The notes beneath the pieces were generated by a model. It had not been told where the DNA came from, did no database searches, and worked only from the letters and a program-made list of their open reading frames with translations. A DNA stretch of 64,000 nucleotides from Dirofilaria immitis (taxonomy: Eukaryota > Nematoda > Chromadorea > Rhabditida > Onchocercidae): NCBI GenBank assembly GCA_024305405.1, contig JAKNDB010000105.1:1550001-1614000 (forward strand), written 5' to 3'. Of the stretch, positions 26,661 through 39,700 are shown piece after piece (position 1 is the first letter of the stretch; every line of letters begins with the position of its first letter). The translations under genes and the position numbers were made by a program.

Positions 26661-27485
26661 GAGAGTGACAATTAGTTGATTATTGATGAAGTTTCTAATT
26701 TTCGCGTGATTTCTAGAACCAATCGCTTGTGGCACGTTTTAAAATGTTGTTCGATTTGGCAACCACTATGGGTTTAATAAATAAACAAGCAAATCACTTT
26801 TCGGATAGATCGCAGCATTCAATTTATTTCTTCAGTGTTAGATGAAATATATATGTTATAGTATCCAAAAATTGTAATAAAACAAGGCTTCTTTTATAGC
26901 AGAAAAAGCGTTCAAAATATAAGCTGGATTTACAAATTGAAATTTAAGTAAACATTATTTTTTCCAATCCAATTAACTTTTTTTTCCTATTTTGTCGATA
27001 AGACCATTTTCAAAATGAAAATCTTAAATTACATATCAACTTTTTGTATACTAAAAGACTTCTAATCATTCTAAACTATTTACAATCATTATGTATTCGC
27101 TATAATTTAATAATGCATTTCCCTTGTCTTATGGTACAATTAATTAATTTAAAGATTTGTTATAATGACTTTTTATCTCTCATACCATACAGTTTCGTCG
27201 AGAAGATCATCTTCAAAATCCAGATCTTAGATCAGAAATCGACCCTAACTCATCACATTTTGCTAAATGTTTTTAATATTTTAATTACTTGTAAAAGAAT
27301 AAACAACTTGATCGCTATTCAATGCTTTTTAAGGAAAATCTATCTAATTGAATTCATAGCAATATAAATAGGATGAATCAAATATTTATGTTCTCTGCGG
27401 AAAATAAATAATAATAATTTTGCTATTGAAAAAATTTGGCAACAGGTGGTTTTGAAAGGGTAATTTAACGAAATTTGAATACATT

Positions 27486-28546
27486 TCATTCATCTCTTCC
27501 CCTTTTACTCCTCAAGACAGCCAACTGATTTAATACATTTATTCGATCTAGAAATTTTTTAAATTCAAAATATATCAACAGGATTAAGATGAAAAGAAGC
27601 AAACTGCAAAGAGTAGTACAATAGATCCAATAGTGATAATTTTGATAATTCAGTTTAGGAAGCAACGACTTAAGAATAAGAAAAGTTGAAAAGAATGAAA
27701 AACAGAATTCCGACATACAATAAGTTAGAATACAGCTTAAAAACTCAAAGATATTACTGATAAAGAGATACATATAGTGATGATAATAATAAGGCAACAT
27801 AATAAGAATAGTATCTTGAGACAACATTGATGGGATAATAATGATAAGGTGTTATTAACATAGTAGTCTTAATAATAAGGAGCTAACTTGCGCTATACAG
27901 GTGTAATCACAAAATTGAATAGGACAATAAGGATTTTCTGCCTTATTAGTAATTATTCGAGAAAGAATTAATCTATAAATGATTATTCGAAGAAAACGAT
28001 GTAAATATATAGAATATTTGGTGTTTCTGCATACCAATCATAGCTAGATTTTATATATGATAATACTTCTGTAACATCCCAATAAACTCCGGGATGAATT
28101 TGGTAATTTATTGTTATATACAAGATTGCAAGAAGTGCAAGTTGTACATTAATCCTTTACAGTTAATCCTAGTATTTCAATTATTACTTCAACAAAATGA
28201 AAATAAAGATGAACAGTTAGATGATGAAACACAAGTACGTAAGAAATCCATGTAAAATAAGCGCCTTTACTTCAAATTGAGAAATTTCGTTGCTTTCGCA
28301 AAGAAATAACCAATTGATTAATGATAATGCTAAAATATTTTAAGCATACTTACCTAAAAATAAATAATATTTGTATTCTATTGCATAAAATAAATTGAAA
28401 ATGAACTCTTCATTACTAATTGATTCTTTTTCGTACTTCGAAATTTTCAAGAAAAAAATTGTAATAAAAAGAGAAAAGAGCTGACAAAAGAGAATAGCTA
28501 AATTGATGTCTTGATAAAACAGTTGGTTAAAAAAGGATTTTATCAT
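27486..28546 (-). other. possible multi-pass membrane protein gene, model unresolved
   Basis: Seen: three hydrophobic open blocks in one direction. Block 28546-28354 starts MIKSFFNQLFYQ, has one span (AILFCQLFSLFITIFFLKI) and ends at a perfect TTTTTAG/GTAAGT donor. Block about 28165-27985 contains NYQIHPGVYWDVTEVLSYI and YDWYAETPN. Block 27827-27486 contains two spans and a charged end (KKFLDRINVLNQLAVL). Composition of the middle block is unlike random AT-rich translation. The blocks cannot be joined in phase with convincing acceptors, so a real gene, a decayed gene or chance are all open. No family was recognised. Confidence 0.25.
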
Positions 28547-31500
28547 AGCAATATTTAAAGCAACAAATGGGCGAAGGCTGATCAGTTAGCAATGTGAAAA
28601 TTTTACGGTTGGATGAAGTAAACAACTGCTATATTGAATGAGAAAAATCTTTCTATCAGCTAGGAAATTAAGTAATCGGACAAAACTTGCTCATAAAATT
28701 TCCAAACATTTGACACATTTTAAAAAGTCACCAAAATGATCAAATTCAGCTATAAGAGGAAATCGTCGTAAAGCGAAGAGAATAAACGCAAAAAAATTCC
28801 GTATCGAGAATAAATAAAAATCTTAATCCTGTTGATATATTTTGAACAAAAGAAAATAAAAAAATTCATAAGTAAAAATTTCTAGGTCAAGATGCTGTAA
28901 ATCATATCAGTTATAATTGAATTTTTCATTTTGTAATTTTGGACTCCACATAGACGTATAGTTAAAATATGTTTTTATGTATCATATTTTTGCACTCCAA
29001 ATAAAAGAGAGATTTAACTCGTAATGGCCTAGCATTAACATCATTTTCTCTAAATGAAGTTTACGAGATTAGTAGGGCGGATAATATCGAAGGTCATATT
29101 GAGTCTTGCTTTTCATATTGTTTCCGTTATTAATTTATCTTACCGAAATTTTAATCGTTGAGTTCATTGTCGTTTAGAATAATTTATTGTATTAAAGATT
29201 TAATTACCCAAGTTTTAGATTGGTGTCTTTGGATTGTGTTTTTGGCAACGTTTAGAGTTTATGTGGAAATAAAGAATTTGCAACTCTATGTATCTCATCG
29301 CAAGCTATCATGAGTTTTCCCATAGATCTGCCTACAGAAATATACCTCAAAAAGCATCATTTGCTGATTTTAAAGCACTTTTTGAAATCTTAAATTGAGA
29401 TGAGACAATATTACGATGACGGTAAACAATAAAATTTCCAAAACGCGGTATTTTTAAAATGATTTTAAATTTTGAAATCTATGATTATTTTTAATAGGAA
29501 GAAGTATCATTCATAGTTATCGAAAAAAAACTCAGCATACAGCTATGATCACCAAAGTTCATGCAACGCTATACATTCTACTTCAGCCTTGTCTTCTTCT
29601 TGTTTTGAAGTGCTCTTGTCTCATTTATTCATAAATATCAACTTTTCTGGCTACACCAATGCATTCCGCAACGTTGATTTAAAAAAAAAGAAAAAAAAAA
29701 GAAGAAAAGAAGAATTAAAATATTGAAATGACCAGTAGAAGATTTATAAATTGAAACAAATAACAGTATTCGTTTAATCGAAACAAATGATTTTTTCCCA
29801 ACAATAAATATTTTGAGCCATCCTTTTTTCATTTCTCTTTTCTAACTCTTCTACTGTTTGTTCCCTCGGGATTTTCAAAAACAAAAAGTGAAGTGTGAAG
29901 GCTCAAATAGTGCACCGTGTAGTAAAATGGGTATTGAATTGCAATCGAAATTTTTTATTATAAAAATAGGCCAATTGAAGCATTTGCCTATAATATTCTT
30001 CTAACCTATAATTCATTTTCTTCCGACGAAGCGCAGCTTTGTTAACATAAGTAAGTTTGAGGTGCAAAAATTTTCAAAATGAATTATGAATTCTGAGGTT
30101 TGATTATATTTTTAGTGTTTTTAGGAACAACAGTGTGAGGAACATTTATATAATACGCTTGGAAATTTCGAAATACTGGGGAAGCTTAAAATTGCTTTCC
30201 AAAATTTATCGTTATTATGACAAGATAAAGTAACAGTGGCAATACGGATAGTGCCAAATATTCGCTAATTATCTGATTTTCGGAATTGTAGAATAAATGA
30301 GGACAAAAGTTCCCAAATCGGAATACTTTTATCTAATACAGTTCTTTTCTTTCTTTTCATATCAATCAGTTAATAAATTTAATTAATGAATATAAATGCA
30401 AATTACACTTCTCAATCTTTTCGTTTGCTAGATAAATTTCATAAAATGATATAGGTTTTATTAGAGAATGGAAAAAAGAGAGAAGAAAGGCTAAATTGAT
30501 AGATAATTAACGACTGGAAATATTCATTCAGCAAGCGAACAATCCATTTCTTTGTTGTACTATTATGGCATTGAAAATGATACCTTTCGTCATCGATTCA
30601 TTTGCCAATTAAAAATAATAACATAATGGATTTTTTTTCACCTTCATTTTCCATTGATTTCATTCAAACACGCAAAAAATTAAATTTTAAGCGGTCAAGA
30701 TTCATTTTATCTAATGAACATACCTTATGCAAAATTAGAAATAACGCAATCAAAATACCATCAAATAGTTGTCTTGACATCATAACTCTCACTTTGATTC
30801 ATTTTTTTGAAAATTAATTTCAAATGTAACAGCTGAATTAATAATTTCCTTATCTCTGGAGATTTTTGTTAATAAAATGAATATGAATATGCTGACAAAA
30901 ATGTTACTGAATTAAATGAAGAAATGATTTAGGAAATTTAGTAGAAAAAAAATTAACAGAAAATTTCGTGACGTGAAACTTATTTCTAAATCATATGTTT
31001 GAGAAAAAATGTAAAGATATTGAACGTTAATTTCGAACATAACTGATTATATCAAAAGTAGGTTCTATGGAGAAACGGGAATTTTTTCAAAAGGATTCTT
31101 TCAAAAATATTTTCTACTCAAGGTGAAGATTCTCGAAGTTTAGAAAAATTTTCATCCTTAATTATTATTTCGCCACAAATATGGCATTCTGTAGATCTTT
31201 TCTTCATCGATATTTTAGTGGGATCACACTTTTTCTGCTTCTTTCATAAATTTTATGATATCACTGTTAAAATGATATACAGATGTGATCAACATGGATA
31301 AGCATTGGTGTGTAGTAAATGAAAACTATCTGGTGTAATGTAGCAAGCATTCGTAATTGTAGTAACGTGAGATCTACGAACAAATTTGTATTTTTTTTTT
31401 TGTGAATGTTTTCAAAAGAATTTTTTTGAGATTAAAAGCTCGATTTTCATTGTATAAAACCCAATCTCTTTTTATTTTCGATAATCTTTCTATTTCCCAT

Positions 31501-32236
31501 TATGCCTTTGATTTTTTTTTTCATCAAAGAATAAGCTATACTTGAAATAAATACTTAAATTATAATATGCCTAAGAAATTCTATAAGCAATCCATAATCA
31601 TTTTCAGAATAAATTACGAACATTTATTGTATTGCAAAATCACTCGTTTATAAACAGTTAAAGAAAATTGTGGCTTTGAAATTGTTTTTTTTTTTTTTTC
31701 AAATCCAACCAGACAACATCTCAATTTTCTAGAATTTTCTGGAAATTCAAAATTAAAGTGACTTATTTATTAAATTATAAATTATGCAAATCTAATTCTA
31801 AATTTGCACATTAAAACTTTGAGCAATGTTCCGGTACTTTAATCTACTAAATTAGTTCATAGCTTAACGAAAATATTTTTTATTCTGAAGTATTTTGGTA
31901 AAAACAGCATTTCGTAACAGAAAAATATTTAATTCATTTTTTATTTCAATGAATTAAATAAAATAAAAATCCCATATTACATTTGAAAATTCTTGAAATA
32001 TTAATTCTTAAACTTTCCAGAATAAAATTTCTTTTTTAGGTACAAAATAATTATAAACTAAAAGTGGATTTTCATTAAGTTAATAATTTCAGAAAAAATT
32101 TGGTTGAAATTTGATATGCGTCAATCAACTTTAAATTCTTCAAATTATTCGAAGAGGAGAGTGCTTGCAAAATTAAGAAGACTTCACAGAACATTGTCCA
32201 CATAACTAGCTAAGAATCTTCCAAAGCTGGAACAAT
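28547..32236. other. gene-poor AT-rich stretch
   Basis: 3.7 kb with scattered short open frames (29638-29832 minus, 30602-30817 plus) and many A/T homopolymers. Neither exon structure nor repeats were recognised. The right end is the 3' flank of the second Kunitz gene. Confidence 0.5.
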
Positions 32237-33311
32237 CTATCGAAATCCGATTTGTCCACAAGTTGATATACAGTCAGCTAACGAATGGAAATTGTTTAGA
32301 TTGCCACCGCAACCTGTATATTCGAATGAAACGCATTGATTCTAAAATGGAAAATTAAATATCAATCTAAAAGGTCAAGCACTTTTTATTAGAAAATGGC
32401 CAAGCAACAATTTCACTGATAAATCGTCAAAATAGTTTTGCCTCCAATTGAAAAAAGTGACACTATGATGGATGAGGAATGATGGAAGTGGAAATAAAAT
32501 TTCATTTGAATTATTTATACAACAATTTTCTAAAACTGCATTATAATTGCTGAATTATACAGATAACTAAATATTACAAATAGACTGATTCATAATAATA
32601 TCTTCAAATTTTCAATATAATGTTTTCAAGTTTCACTAATATGAAATGACATTAGGCCAAATTCATCTTTAAGTTTTTTTTTTAAAAGCATTTTTTTATT
32701 AGACATAAATATATGCTATTTCTTCAATTTTTTTTTCTGCATTATTATTTCACATGTTTAAATTTCTTTTTGAGTAATAGCATGAATTCTTCGTCATTTG
32801 AGGTACGTTAAAAATTTGGAGCAATTTTGAAAAATTCAACAAAATCCTCAATTACGAAACGTTTAGATAGTTTCGAATTTATTATGATATTATTGCAAAA
32901 TAAACCTGTTGTCGATCAAAAGCATAACGTGTTTGATGTCCATTACAAGCTCCTCTATCTATGGATAACAAACACAGTTGTTCTGAAAAAATGAAAAATA
33001 AGTCAACGATTTCCATTTCTAATCATATACATTTTACAACGTAACAATATTTTTAAATAAAAAATATAGAGAAAATTGAAACAATATTCGCACATTAGAC
33101 TATTACTTTTTAAAGGAAAAATTTAATATTCAATTAGATTATTCGAAATGATTAGTAATTTTGTAAAATTTGAAATGAAAAATTGGAAGACTGTCCAAAT
33201 AATAGCTAAAAACTAATTTTTAAATGAATAGGAAAAAACTAAGAAATTATTACTTTGCATGCATCGTGCAGAGCCATGCAAGCAGATTTGGGGCTTAATA
33301 TGGTGATATAT
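32237..33311 (-). CDS. second six-cysteine Kunitz gene, 3' exons (5' end not found)
   Basis: Seen: three phase-consistent exons, 33311-33254, 32982-32906 and 32341-32237 (TAG). Exon A gives PQICLHGSARCMQ. Exon B holds Kunitz Cys1-Cys2 (CLLSIDRGAC) and exon C Cys3-Cys6 (CVSFEYTGCGGNLNNF, DCISTC). Spacings 8, 15, 7, 12 and 3 match BPTI. Known: this is a canonical Kunitz fold. P1 is Asn (GACNGH), so a trypsin-type target is unlikely (inference). No signal-peptide exon was found upstream, so the gene is incomplete as modelled. Alternatively, these exons could be the far 3' end of the large Kunitz/lustrin gene on the same strand 3.4 kb upstream, whose last exon runs into a stop only if no intron is used there. 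The acceptor of exon A (AATTAG at 33312-33317) is less certain than the others. Confidence 0.7.
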
Positions 33312-36300
33312 CTAATTTATAACTTCATGATCAAAAACATAAAAAATATGATTTACTCGAATCTTATCGATAAGAATTCTGAATGTTAATCACGGCGCTA
33401 ATGATTAGATCATGTTATAACATAAAATGATCACAAATCACATCAAATCGAATTAAATTTTTGACTACTGATTTAAATCGAGTAGAGGAATAAATTATGT
33501 AATAGAATAACAGATAAAGCTATAGAATTAACATGAGCCATTACAAACTGAAACAGATTGGCGTAAGTTTTTTTTTTAGGATTTTTAAAATCCTAAAATT
33601 GACGATCAATATGATATGAAGTATGTTCCTTGAAATTGCCATATCGCGATTATCTTTTTTCCGGAATTCTTTCGATCATTAGTTGCTCCAGCTAATAAAT
33701 ATAACGCAACAGAAAATGATAAATTTCATGACATCAACAAATTTGTGTATTTTCCCTGAATTATTTCTATACGTCTTATTTCTAATAAATCTTTATTGGA
33801 AATAAAAACTTTTAAAAATCTCGTATGAATAAATCAATAAATTTAATCTACTAATTAAGAGTAAAAATTAAATTGCTGAATAAATTTTTTGGCCTAATTT
33901 ATCGAGAAAATATTTTCCGAAAAAAATTTGACACAAACGACATGCCTCACGTAATAATTTATAATAAATGGATATATTAAGAATAATAATAGCTTAAATA
34001 TATTTATTACTTTTTGCTCAGCACTTTAACATTTTTAAAAGATCTGAAACCTGTTACAAATTATTTTAACAGAAATTATCACAAGATTTCAATCAAATAA
34101 AATTATTCAGATTTTCACTGTATCCGAAGAATCTGAAATTTTATGTTATGATAAATAATAATTCTGTACACTGTCTAATCGCTGAAATCATTTTTAATAC
34201 AATTTTTTTTTGAATTAAAGAAAGAATTGTCGTATTTATAATTGACCATAAATTTTGATTAAATAACCGGATAACTGTTCAAGCAAAGCGAAGGATCATT
34301 CTGCCATAATATAGCTCAAAAGATTGCATTCGAAAAATAATTTCAAATGAGAAATTTTGAAATGAAGTAATTTTCCGAAGTGTTTCTAAAACTTGACGTT
34401 TTTAACAAGCATTTCATACAAAGGCATGACAAAGTAATTCAATGCACACAATGTTTGCAAACGTTTCCACTAATTGAACTCAAAGAGAACAGAAAACTTT
34501 CAAATATACAAAGTGATCTAAAGGAGAGCAAATACAGCCTTCTTGTGGTTATAAATAGTGCTTCTTTGAAGAAATTTTTAATCCTAAATATAAGTCTCTC
34601 TCTCTCCTGTCTCTCTCTCTCTTAATTTTATTAGAGACTACTTTTTAGAAATTTCCATATCATAAACGAATAACAAATTTTCTATTACATATAACATATT
34701 TGTAACGCGATGACATAACGATATTTAGGTTGCATTATTTGGAAAACTCGCCTAAAAACTTCTTCACATTCGTTTTTTTGATGAAATTGTTTTCATTTCC
34801 ATCGATCTCTGATACAATTAAATCACGTTATCGATCTTGAACTTTAACATTGCACTGAATGAGTGTCACCAATGTCTGACAACGGTTGCTGGAAATAAGC
34901 ATTTTCTGAAAATTGAAACATTGAGTGTTTCATTCAGAAAATTTTTTGAAACAAATCAGATTTAAATTGCCAGTGCTCACTAAATATTCGCAGTCACAAA
35001 ATTCGAATCATCTATTTCCAAGCATCTATTTTGTAGTCCATGATGGAATTAATGCACAGGATTTTGAAATTGTCTAAATTATAAATTACTTCAAGCAAAT
35101 TAAAAATTTTGAAAAATAAGAAGCAAACATTGTCAACTCCAGGAAATGGCAGACCATGTATTGTCATTAACATCGCAGCAATATGATTCAGAGCATGATT
35201 TTTTTTGCAATGAATGATTCGGTTATTGATTATAATTTGAACAAATATGTGATTCAGAATGTTCTACGAAGAGTTTATGGAAAAATTAAAGTTAGGAACG
35301 TTTAAGGATTAAATCAGTTCATGGTACTACAATTCTTTTAAAGAAAATTTATCTACCGAAGTTTCTATTCAACAAAAGACGAAAAGTGTGCAGAAATTCT
35401 GTTCAATTTTGAAGTACCATAATTGTGATTCATCGTTATATTTTCGCTGCTCACATAAATACTACAGAGATTTTTGCAAAACAATAAACTCTAAAAAATA
35501 CGCTTCAAATGATAGCAAAATGATAAAATGTCCTTTTTTTGATAAAATTTGAAATAAGTTTCAGCGAGATAAGATATAGATTATGAAATTCATACTTTGT
35601 TCTTCAGAAACTTCATTGGAAAACTTATCAAACATTTAAATTTCTTAAAAAAATCCTAAATTTATTGAAAGTGTCACTAAGAATTTTTTTCGATGGATAA
35701 ATAGTTCGAATGAGTAAGAAATATTCGAAATCATTTGTATTGGATGATTTTTGTGAGAATTTCGAAAATTATCGTCAGATACAGATATCAGCATTACGAT
35801 AGAAATATTTTAGCGACTGAATAAGTCAAAATGTAGATAATTTAATTTCTCTCATTATTTGAAATTTTGCTTTAATTCATTAATGAAATTCAGCAATACT
35901 TATATTTAATTCACTGAATAAATCATTCTTATGAAAAATTCAGTGTAATTTAATAAATTTTTTCGCATTATTCCGCTAGATAAAAAGATTGATTGAATCA
36001 ATATTTCATTAGAATTCTCTCTAATATCACTATACAGAATTTTGTACATCTATTTTTATTCGAGTTTAACTCGAACATCAATAATTTCTACGGTTTTGCT
36101 ACTTCTGGTCAAATAAAAAAAATTAGCATTGCATAGATTTCTTTTAATTGATAAATATTCTTAACTTTCCGTACTTATCTCTTGCAAATCACTCAATGCA
36201 TGCATTTTAGAACACTGAAAGAAAATCCTAGTGGCTGAAATGACATTCGTAAATAAATGTATCAAATATTTTTCAAATTATCCAAAATAATTTTTAAGCA

Positions 36301-36729
36301 AATACATTTGAGATATGAGACATTGCGAAGTATATATGATTCTCACAAGAAAACCAATTATATAATAGAAAAATGCTTCAGAAACTCTAAAGAAGTGAGC
36401 ATGCAATCTGTGAGTGCTAAGCCTTTCGTGCTAATTAGTTCAATATTACAGAGCAAACCACAGAAGCAAAGAAAGAGTTAAAAGTATGAAAACAAGAAAC
36501 CTCAAATCATTCGAAATATTCTCTGATTGAAGGACAAATAATATCAGTTTATCATTAAATTAATCAATTGCGTAATGTGTTACTTTTCAGAGCAAAATTT
36601 TCCTATGACTGCAACTTGTAACGCAGTATTACTGATTGATTCTTTAACCAATGAATTGTTTCAGATAATATCACAATGAACTTTTTTTAATCAGTGTGAT
36701 GATAAATAATAGTTTGATAAACACAAAAA
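33312..36729. other. region between two Kunitz genes, no certain gene
   Basis: AT-rich. It holds a CT-repeat (34595-34622), an open frame at 34380-34625 (plus) with a C2H2-like fragment (HFIQRH, CTQCLQTF), and Kunitz-like decayed sequence near 35317-35480 (plus). The missing 5' exon of the gene at 32.2-33.3 kb should be here but was not identified. Confidence 0.4.
34595..34622. repeat. interrupted (CT)n microsatellite
   Basis: Two short CT runs separated by a CTGT interruption, about 28 bp in all. Confidence 0.85.
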
Positions 36730-39700
36730 TTAACCAGGACAAGTCTTCGAGCATTCAGTCTGCGACATAAAATTGTTCTGATTACCTCGTATACCGTTGT
36801 ATTGAAAAGGCAAACATTCACGATCGTCAGCGCTATAGTACCACCGTGACAGATCCGCATTACCAGAACCCGGTGAAAGTGGTACTGAGCATGGATTTGT
36901 TGCTAAATTAAAATCATTTCGACAATATAGATATCAATTATCAGTCTCTATCGGATTTGTCCATAACGAAATCAAAATTTTAGAACGAAATATAATAATT
37001 ATAGAAACAATTCTACTCCATTTTATTGCTGTTACATTAACAAATCTAAGCGTGTTTTTCGACTAATAAAAGTGATCCTTTATCTTATCAAAATTTTGTA
37101 TGATGAAAGTCAAAATGTTACCTCCGGGACAACAAACGGTTGTTTTTGGCGTCGCTCCAACATGACACCAAAAATTCACCGGACACATCTCTTTATTTAT
37201 TTCTGAACAGTAGAGTATTTGGCCTGCAGTAGTTATTGCTGGTTGTCCAACACATGGATTTTCCAATGGACTACACCGTAGTTGACAGGCTGCCTACAAT
37301 GAAAAAACGTCAGATCGGATCACTAATCATTATTAAATTAGAATTTCGAATTTCTATCTTTTGCAAGAATTATTTTGCAAAAGCATAAAAATACGAATAA
37401 ATTTCAAGACAAAATAATTGCGTGATAGCTTGCAAAACAATTTACTTCGCGATATTGTTATCCGTGTCACATGCATTTGAAAAGATACTTGGAAGTACGT
37501 TGGAATACAATTTCAGATTACGTGAATATTATTTCATTCATTAATTTAATTGACTATGTTTGACTATATCAGCAGCATCTAATCTTTTTTAGACTATTGT
37601 GATTATCCATACTGATATCAATAATATAAAAACAGTGCCAGATTTTAACTTCTAATTTTAGAATAGAGATGAAATTTTTCTTATTATTTTTAAACTCTTC
37701 TTTCAATGAATTATTTAAGTAGGTTTGCTTTGAAATAAACAAGTATATTTCAGTTTTAAAGCAATCACAATTATTTGAAATTGCTCACTTGCGATAAGAA
37801 ATTATTCTGATTTCCCTTCATGCCGTGATATGTAAAAGCACGACATATTTTTGCCACTACATCATAATAGTAACGTTCCAATTCTTCATCGCCGTCTCCA
37901 ACTATCATAGGTAAATTACACGGATCATTAACTGCTGAAATTGTAAGATTCATTGTTGCGAGACTAACATGTAAATTATGCAGCATTACGGATTCCTGAG
38001 AACAAGGTGGGTAAAAGTTAACAGTTCAATTCTATTCCTACATTTTATTCCTCGCATTAGAAAGTACTCCTAAATGGAGTGTGACAGAATTGTTAGAAAA
38101 ATCTTACCTCTGGGACAGCAAACTGTCGTAAGTGAGCTACTACCGGGATTACACCAGTAACCATTGGGACAATTGTTTAAATGCACTGATGATACAATGC
38201 AAGTTTGATAAACACCATTTGAAGTGGTAAACGGTTGACCTAGAAAGTAAAGCAGGTCGGAGCTTCTAGTCTTTAGCATTTTCAAAAGTTTTTTAATTGA
38301 ATCATTGAAACTTGAAACTTTAAGTCTGAATGAGAAAATCGATTGAATGAATTTTGCTGAGACTAAAACCGAATATCAGGAAATAGTTTAAAATTTCTTG
38401 AAGCCAAATTTAAATTTGGTGTTATTCACTGGAATCTAATTGAATTAACTTAAAAACTGAACCAGCAAGGCAAGGATTTATTTTGCAGGTAATTTCACAA
38501 TTCTCTTTGCTTAAGAAATTATTGGCATTGCCATATAATCCACTGTACATGAATATTTCACAGATGCCTTTTTGTGAATTGTAGTACCACCGTTGCAATG
38601 ATGCACTACCTGTACCTCGAGCCATCGGCTTCTCGCAACGGTTTCCTTCTACAAAGTAAACTTCAAAGACATGGAAAGGTGCGAATTTTGAACAGATTCA
38701 AAAGATTTGAAATGACTTTTGAGAAATGAAAAAAGTTTATTAGGTGTTTTGAGGAAACAAACGATACCAAAAGGACAGCAAATTGTAGTTTGCGATGTTA
38801 GTCCATAATGACAATATGTACCGGTGGCACATGCTCGTGATTCAGAACAAGTTTGTACTGGCAGTGTCACTGGCTGATTACATGGATTTCGAAAAACTGA
38901 AATTTGATATAAAAGAGAGTTATATAGTACAGCGATTATAAAAGGAACGAAATCTTGTCTAAATGAAGTTCGTCTTTTATAGGAATTGTGTAATTCAAGA
39001 TGCGCGAACCTGTGCAAGTGGCTGCGCAATCGGTTTCAGTTAGAAAATTATTCTGATTTCCTTTTCTGCCGTTATATTCGAATGTTTTGCAGGTTAAAGC
39101 AGTAGCATCGTAGTACCAACGGATGGTAGGTGATGCAGGTGCTCCCTTCATACCAATTGCAAATGGTATCTTGCATGCTGCAGATTTGGTTTCCGCGCCC
39201 GGGCAACATTGATACTCGTTTGTTACCAGTCCCAGATGGCACCAATATTTTGGTCCACAGCTATTTTCACCGAATGTGCAAAGTCGTGGTTGATTGGTGC
39301 CCATTTCCAGCAATGGATCACCTTGTGGACAGACATTCACATAAGCTGAAAACAGATAATTCTTTATAATTGAAAAAGAAGTCGAAGTCAATAATTGTTG
39401 GTCGATGAAATATTCGATTCATAAATTTACAAGCACAATGGGAAATTAATTCAATTAATCAATGAAATAAAAGAGATAAAATTCTATTTAGCCTCTCACT
39501 TTTGATAAATGAATTAGTAATAGTACCCTGACAAGTCAATTGACATTCTTTTTGCTGAGAAAGTTGTTCTGATTACCCATCATACCGTAATAAGTAAATG
39601 ATAGGCATTGCCTGGTATTCACATCATAATACCACCGCAGTAAGCTTGCATTACCCGCTCCTATGATCATTGGTTGCAGACAAATTGCATATCTTTCTGC

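Noticed and set aside
27044..27367. 107-codon plus-strand frame
   Set aside because: Leu/Ile/Phe/Asn composition of random AT-rich translation; no supporting signals.
28330..28353. 24-nt intron joining two hydrophobic blocks (GTAAGT..TTTTAG)
   Set aside because: Too short to be spliced by known nematode spliceosomes, although both ends match consensus and phase fits.
39130..39369. Plus-strand open frame of 79 codons
   Set aside because: Antisense to the lustrin/Kunitz exon 39345-39010.
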